Of a DNA stretch of 7,302 nt, positions 6,365-7,302 are shown in pieces. The notes beneath the pieces are model-generated. The model worked only from the letters and a program-made list of their open reading frames with translations, made no database searches and was not told the origin of the DNA. Source of the DNA: Planctomycetota bacterium (GTDB lineage: Bacteria; Planctomycetota; PUPC01; JACPCR01); assembly GCA_030740295.1 (NCBI GenBank), contig JASLXP010001024.1, forward strand, positions 1 through 7,302, written 5' to 3'. A program made the translations under genes and the position numbers. Numbering within the stretch: the first letter of the stretch is position 1; every line of letters starts with the position of its first letter.

Positions 6365-7302
6365 ATGAAATTATTTAAACTCTTAGCATTAACTATTTTC
6401 TTCTTGCCCGCCTTACACGCGGCTGATACTCCACAAGCAAGTCAAAAAGCCAAAAGGCCAAACATTATTTTGGTTATGGCCGATGATCAAGGTTGGAGAG
6501 ACGTGGCATACAACGCAGATCCTGATAGAGGACTGCAAACACCTAATATGGACCAAATGGCACGTGAAGGGATTCGGTTCAACCGGTTTTACTCCTCATC
6601 GCCTAATTGTTCTCCTACCCGTGCAGGTATTCTGACCGGCAGGCACTGTAATCGATCGGGGGTTTTCAATCCTGGATGTGCCATGCGTCCAGAAGAATTG
6701 ACCATCGCTGAGATATTGCAGAAAGCAGGCTACATTACGGCACATTTCGGCAAATGGCACCTGGGTCCGGTAAAGGCAAAATCTCCATTTAATCCCAACA
6801 AGCATGGGTTCGATTATTATGTTTCTCACGATAATTTCTTTGATCTAGATCCTGAGCTTAGTCGAAATGGAGCATCTCCAGAAACCTTTAGTGGTGATGG
6901 ATCTGAGGTCATTGTTGAGGAGGCATTGAAACACATGGACATGATCAAAGATAAAAACCAACCCTTCTTTCAAGTCATCTGGTTTGGTTCTCCTCACACA
7001 AACCACAAAGCCCTTGAAAAAGACATGGCTCTCTATCCGGATTTACCGAAAAATTGGCAAAGATACTATGGTGAAATTACGGCAATGGATCGTGCCATGG
7101 GTAATTTACGAACAGGCTTGAAAAACAAAGGCTTAGACGAAAATACACTTATTTGGTACACGAGCGATAATGGTTCTTATAGACCTGTCGAAACCATCAC
7201 AGGCCTCAGGGGGTCTAAGGGTATGATGTATGAAGGTGGCATTCGCGTTCCTGCATCAATTGTTTGGCCGGGCCATATTAGAGAACCCTTGGAGACTGAA
7301 AT
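6365..7302 (+). CDS. Formylglycine-dependent sulfatase, S1 family, 3' end outside the window
   Basis: An exported type I sulfatase that would hydrolyse sulfate esters, probably on a glycan. The window shows 312 codons plus two bases, against about 450-550 residues for a full protein, so the C-terminal part is missing. Seen: signal peptide KLFKLLALTIFFLPALHA with cleavage near AA|D (residue 20), and the N-terminal metal-binding block NIILVMADDQGW (D40, D41). The sulfatase signature C-S-P-T-R-A-G-I-L-T-G begins at C82 (bases 6608-6610), where Cys becomes the formylglycine nucleophile. R86, the block GKWHLG (K130, H132), GSPH (H211), the metal-binding pair SDNG (D268, N269) and GSKG (K285) follow. 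All expected active-site positions that fall within the window are present. Activation needs a formylglycine-generating enzyme or an anaerobic sulfatase-maturating enzyme, neither of which is encoded here. The gene is far richer in A/T than the gene before it. The S1 subfamily and substrate cannot be fixed from this part. Confidence 0.93.
   Translation, partial: MKLFKLLALTIFFLPALHAADTPQASQKAKRPNIILVMADDQGWRDVAYNADPDRGLQTPNMDQMAREGIRFNRFYSSSPNCSPTRAGILTGRHCNRSGVFNPGCAMRPEELTIAEILQKAGYITAHFGKWHLGPVKAKSPFNPNKHGFDYYVSHDNFFDLDPELSRNGASPETFSGDGSEVIVEEALKHMDMIKDKNQPFFQVIWFGSPHTNHKALEKDMALYPDLPKNWQRYYGEITAMDRAMGNLRTGLKNKGLDENTLIWYTSDNGSYRPVETITGLRGSKGMMYEGGIRVPASIVWPGHIREPLETE

Overview
The window looks like a bacterial chromosome fragment devoted to extracellular or envelope glycan breakdown. 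It carries two exported or lipidated carbohydrate-active proteins, one exported SH3-like protein and the first two thirds of a formylglycine-type sulfatase. A LamG/CBM9/GH123-like fusion next to a Cys-type sulfatase is the kind of gene content common in the Planctomycetota-Verrucomicrobiota-Lentisphaerota group. That assignment is inference from gene content; the window has no rRNA or other phylogenetic marker. I see no tRNA, rRNA, CRISPR array, transposase or insertion sequence.

Layout. Bases 1-180 hold no convincing complete gene, only a possible minus-strand gene start at the very left edge. A minus-strand gene (1425 to 181) encodes a lipoprotein of the glucoamylase-like (Pfam PF10091, GH144-related) family. 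A divergent spacer of about 230 bases separates it from a plus-strand gene (1659-2876) for an exported protein, which has a central bacterial SH3-like domain between two beta-rich domains. After 193 bases comes a large plus-strand gene (3070-6303) for an exported protein with the order LamG, CBM9, carboxypeptidase-regulatory-like fold, GH123/DUF4091-like catalytic region. After a further 61 bases a sulfatase gene starts at 6365 and runs off the right edge.

How they could work together. The lipoprotein glycosidase, the multi-domain GH123-like enzyme and the sulfatase could attack a sulfated or amino-sugar-containing polysaccharide outside the cytoplasm, with the LamG and CBM9 modules holding the substrate. 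Only domain identity and gene order support this; the sequence does not show the substrate.

The clearest anomaly is compositional. Hand counts of sampled 60-base lines give roughly 57% or more GC in the large GH123-like gene but about 32-45% in the sulfatase, with the change at about 6340. I found no system I would call clearly new. The most unusual items are the domain order of the 1077-residue enzyme, the unassigned SH3 protein and the composition break.
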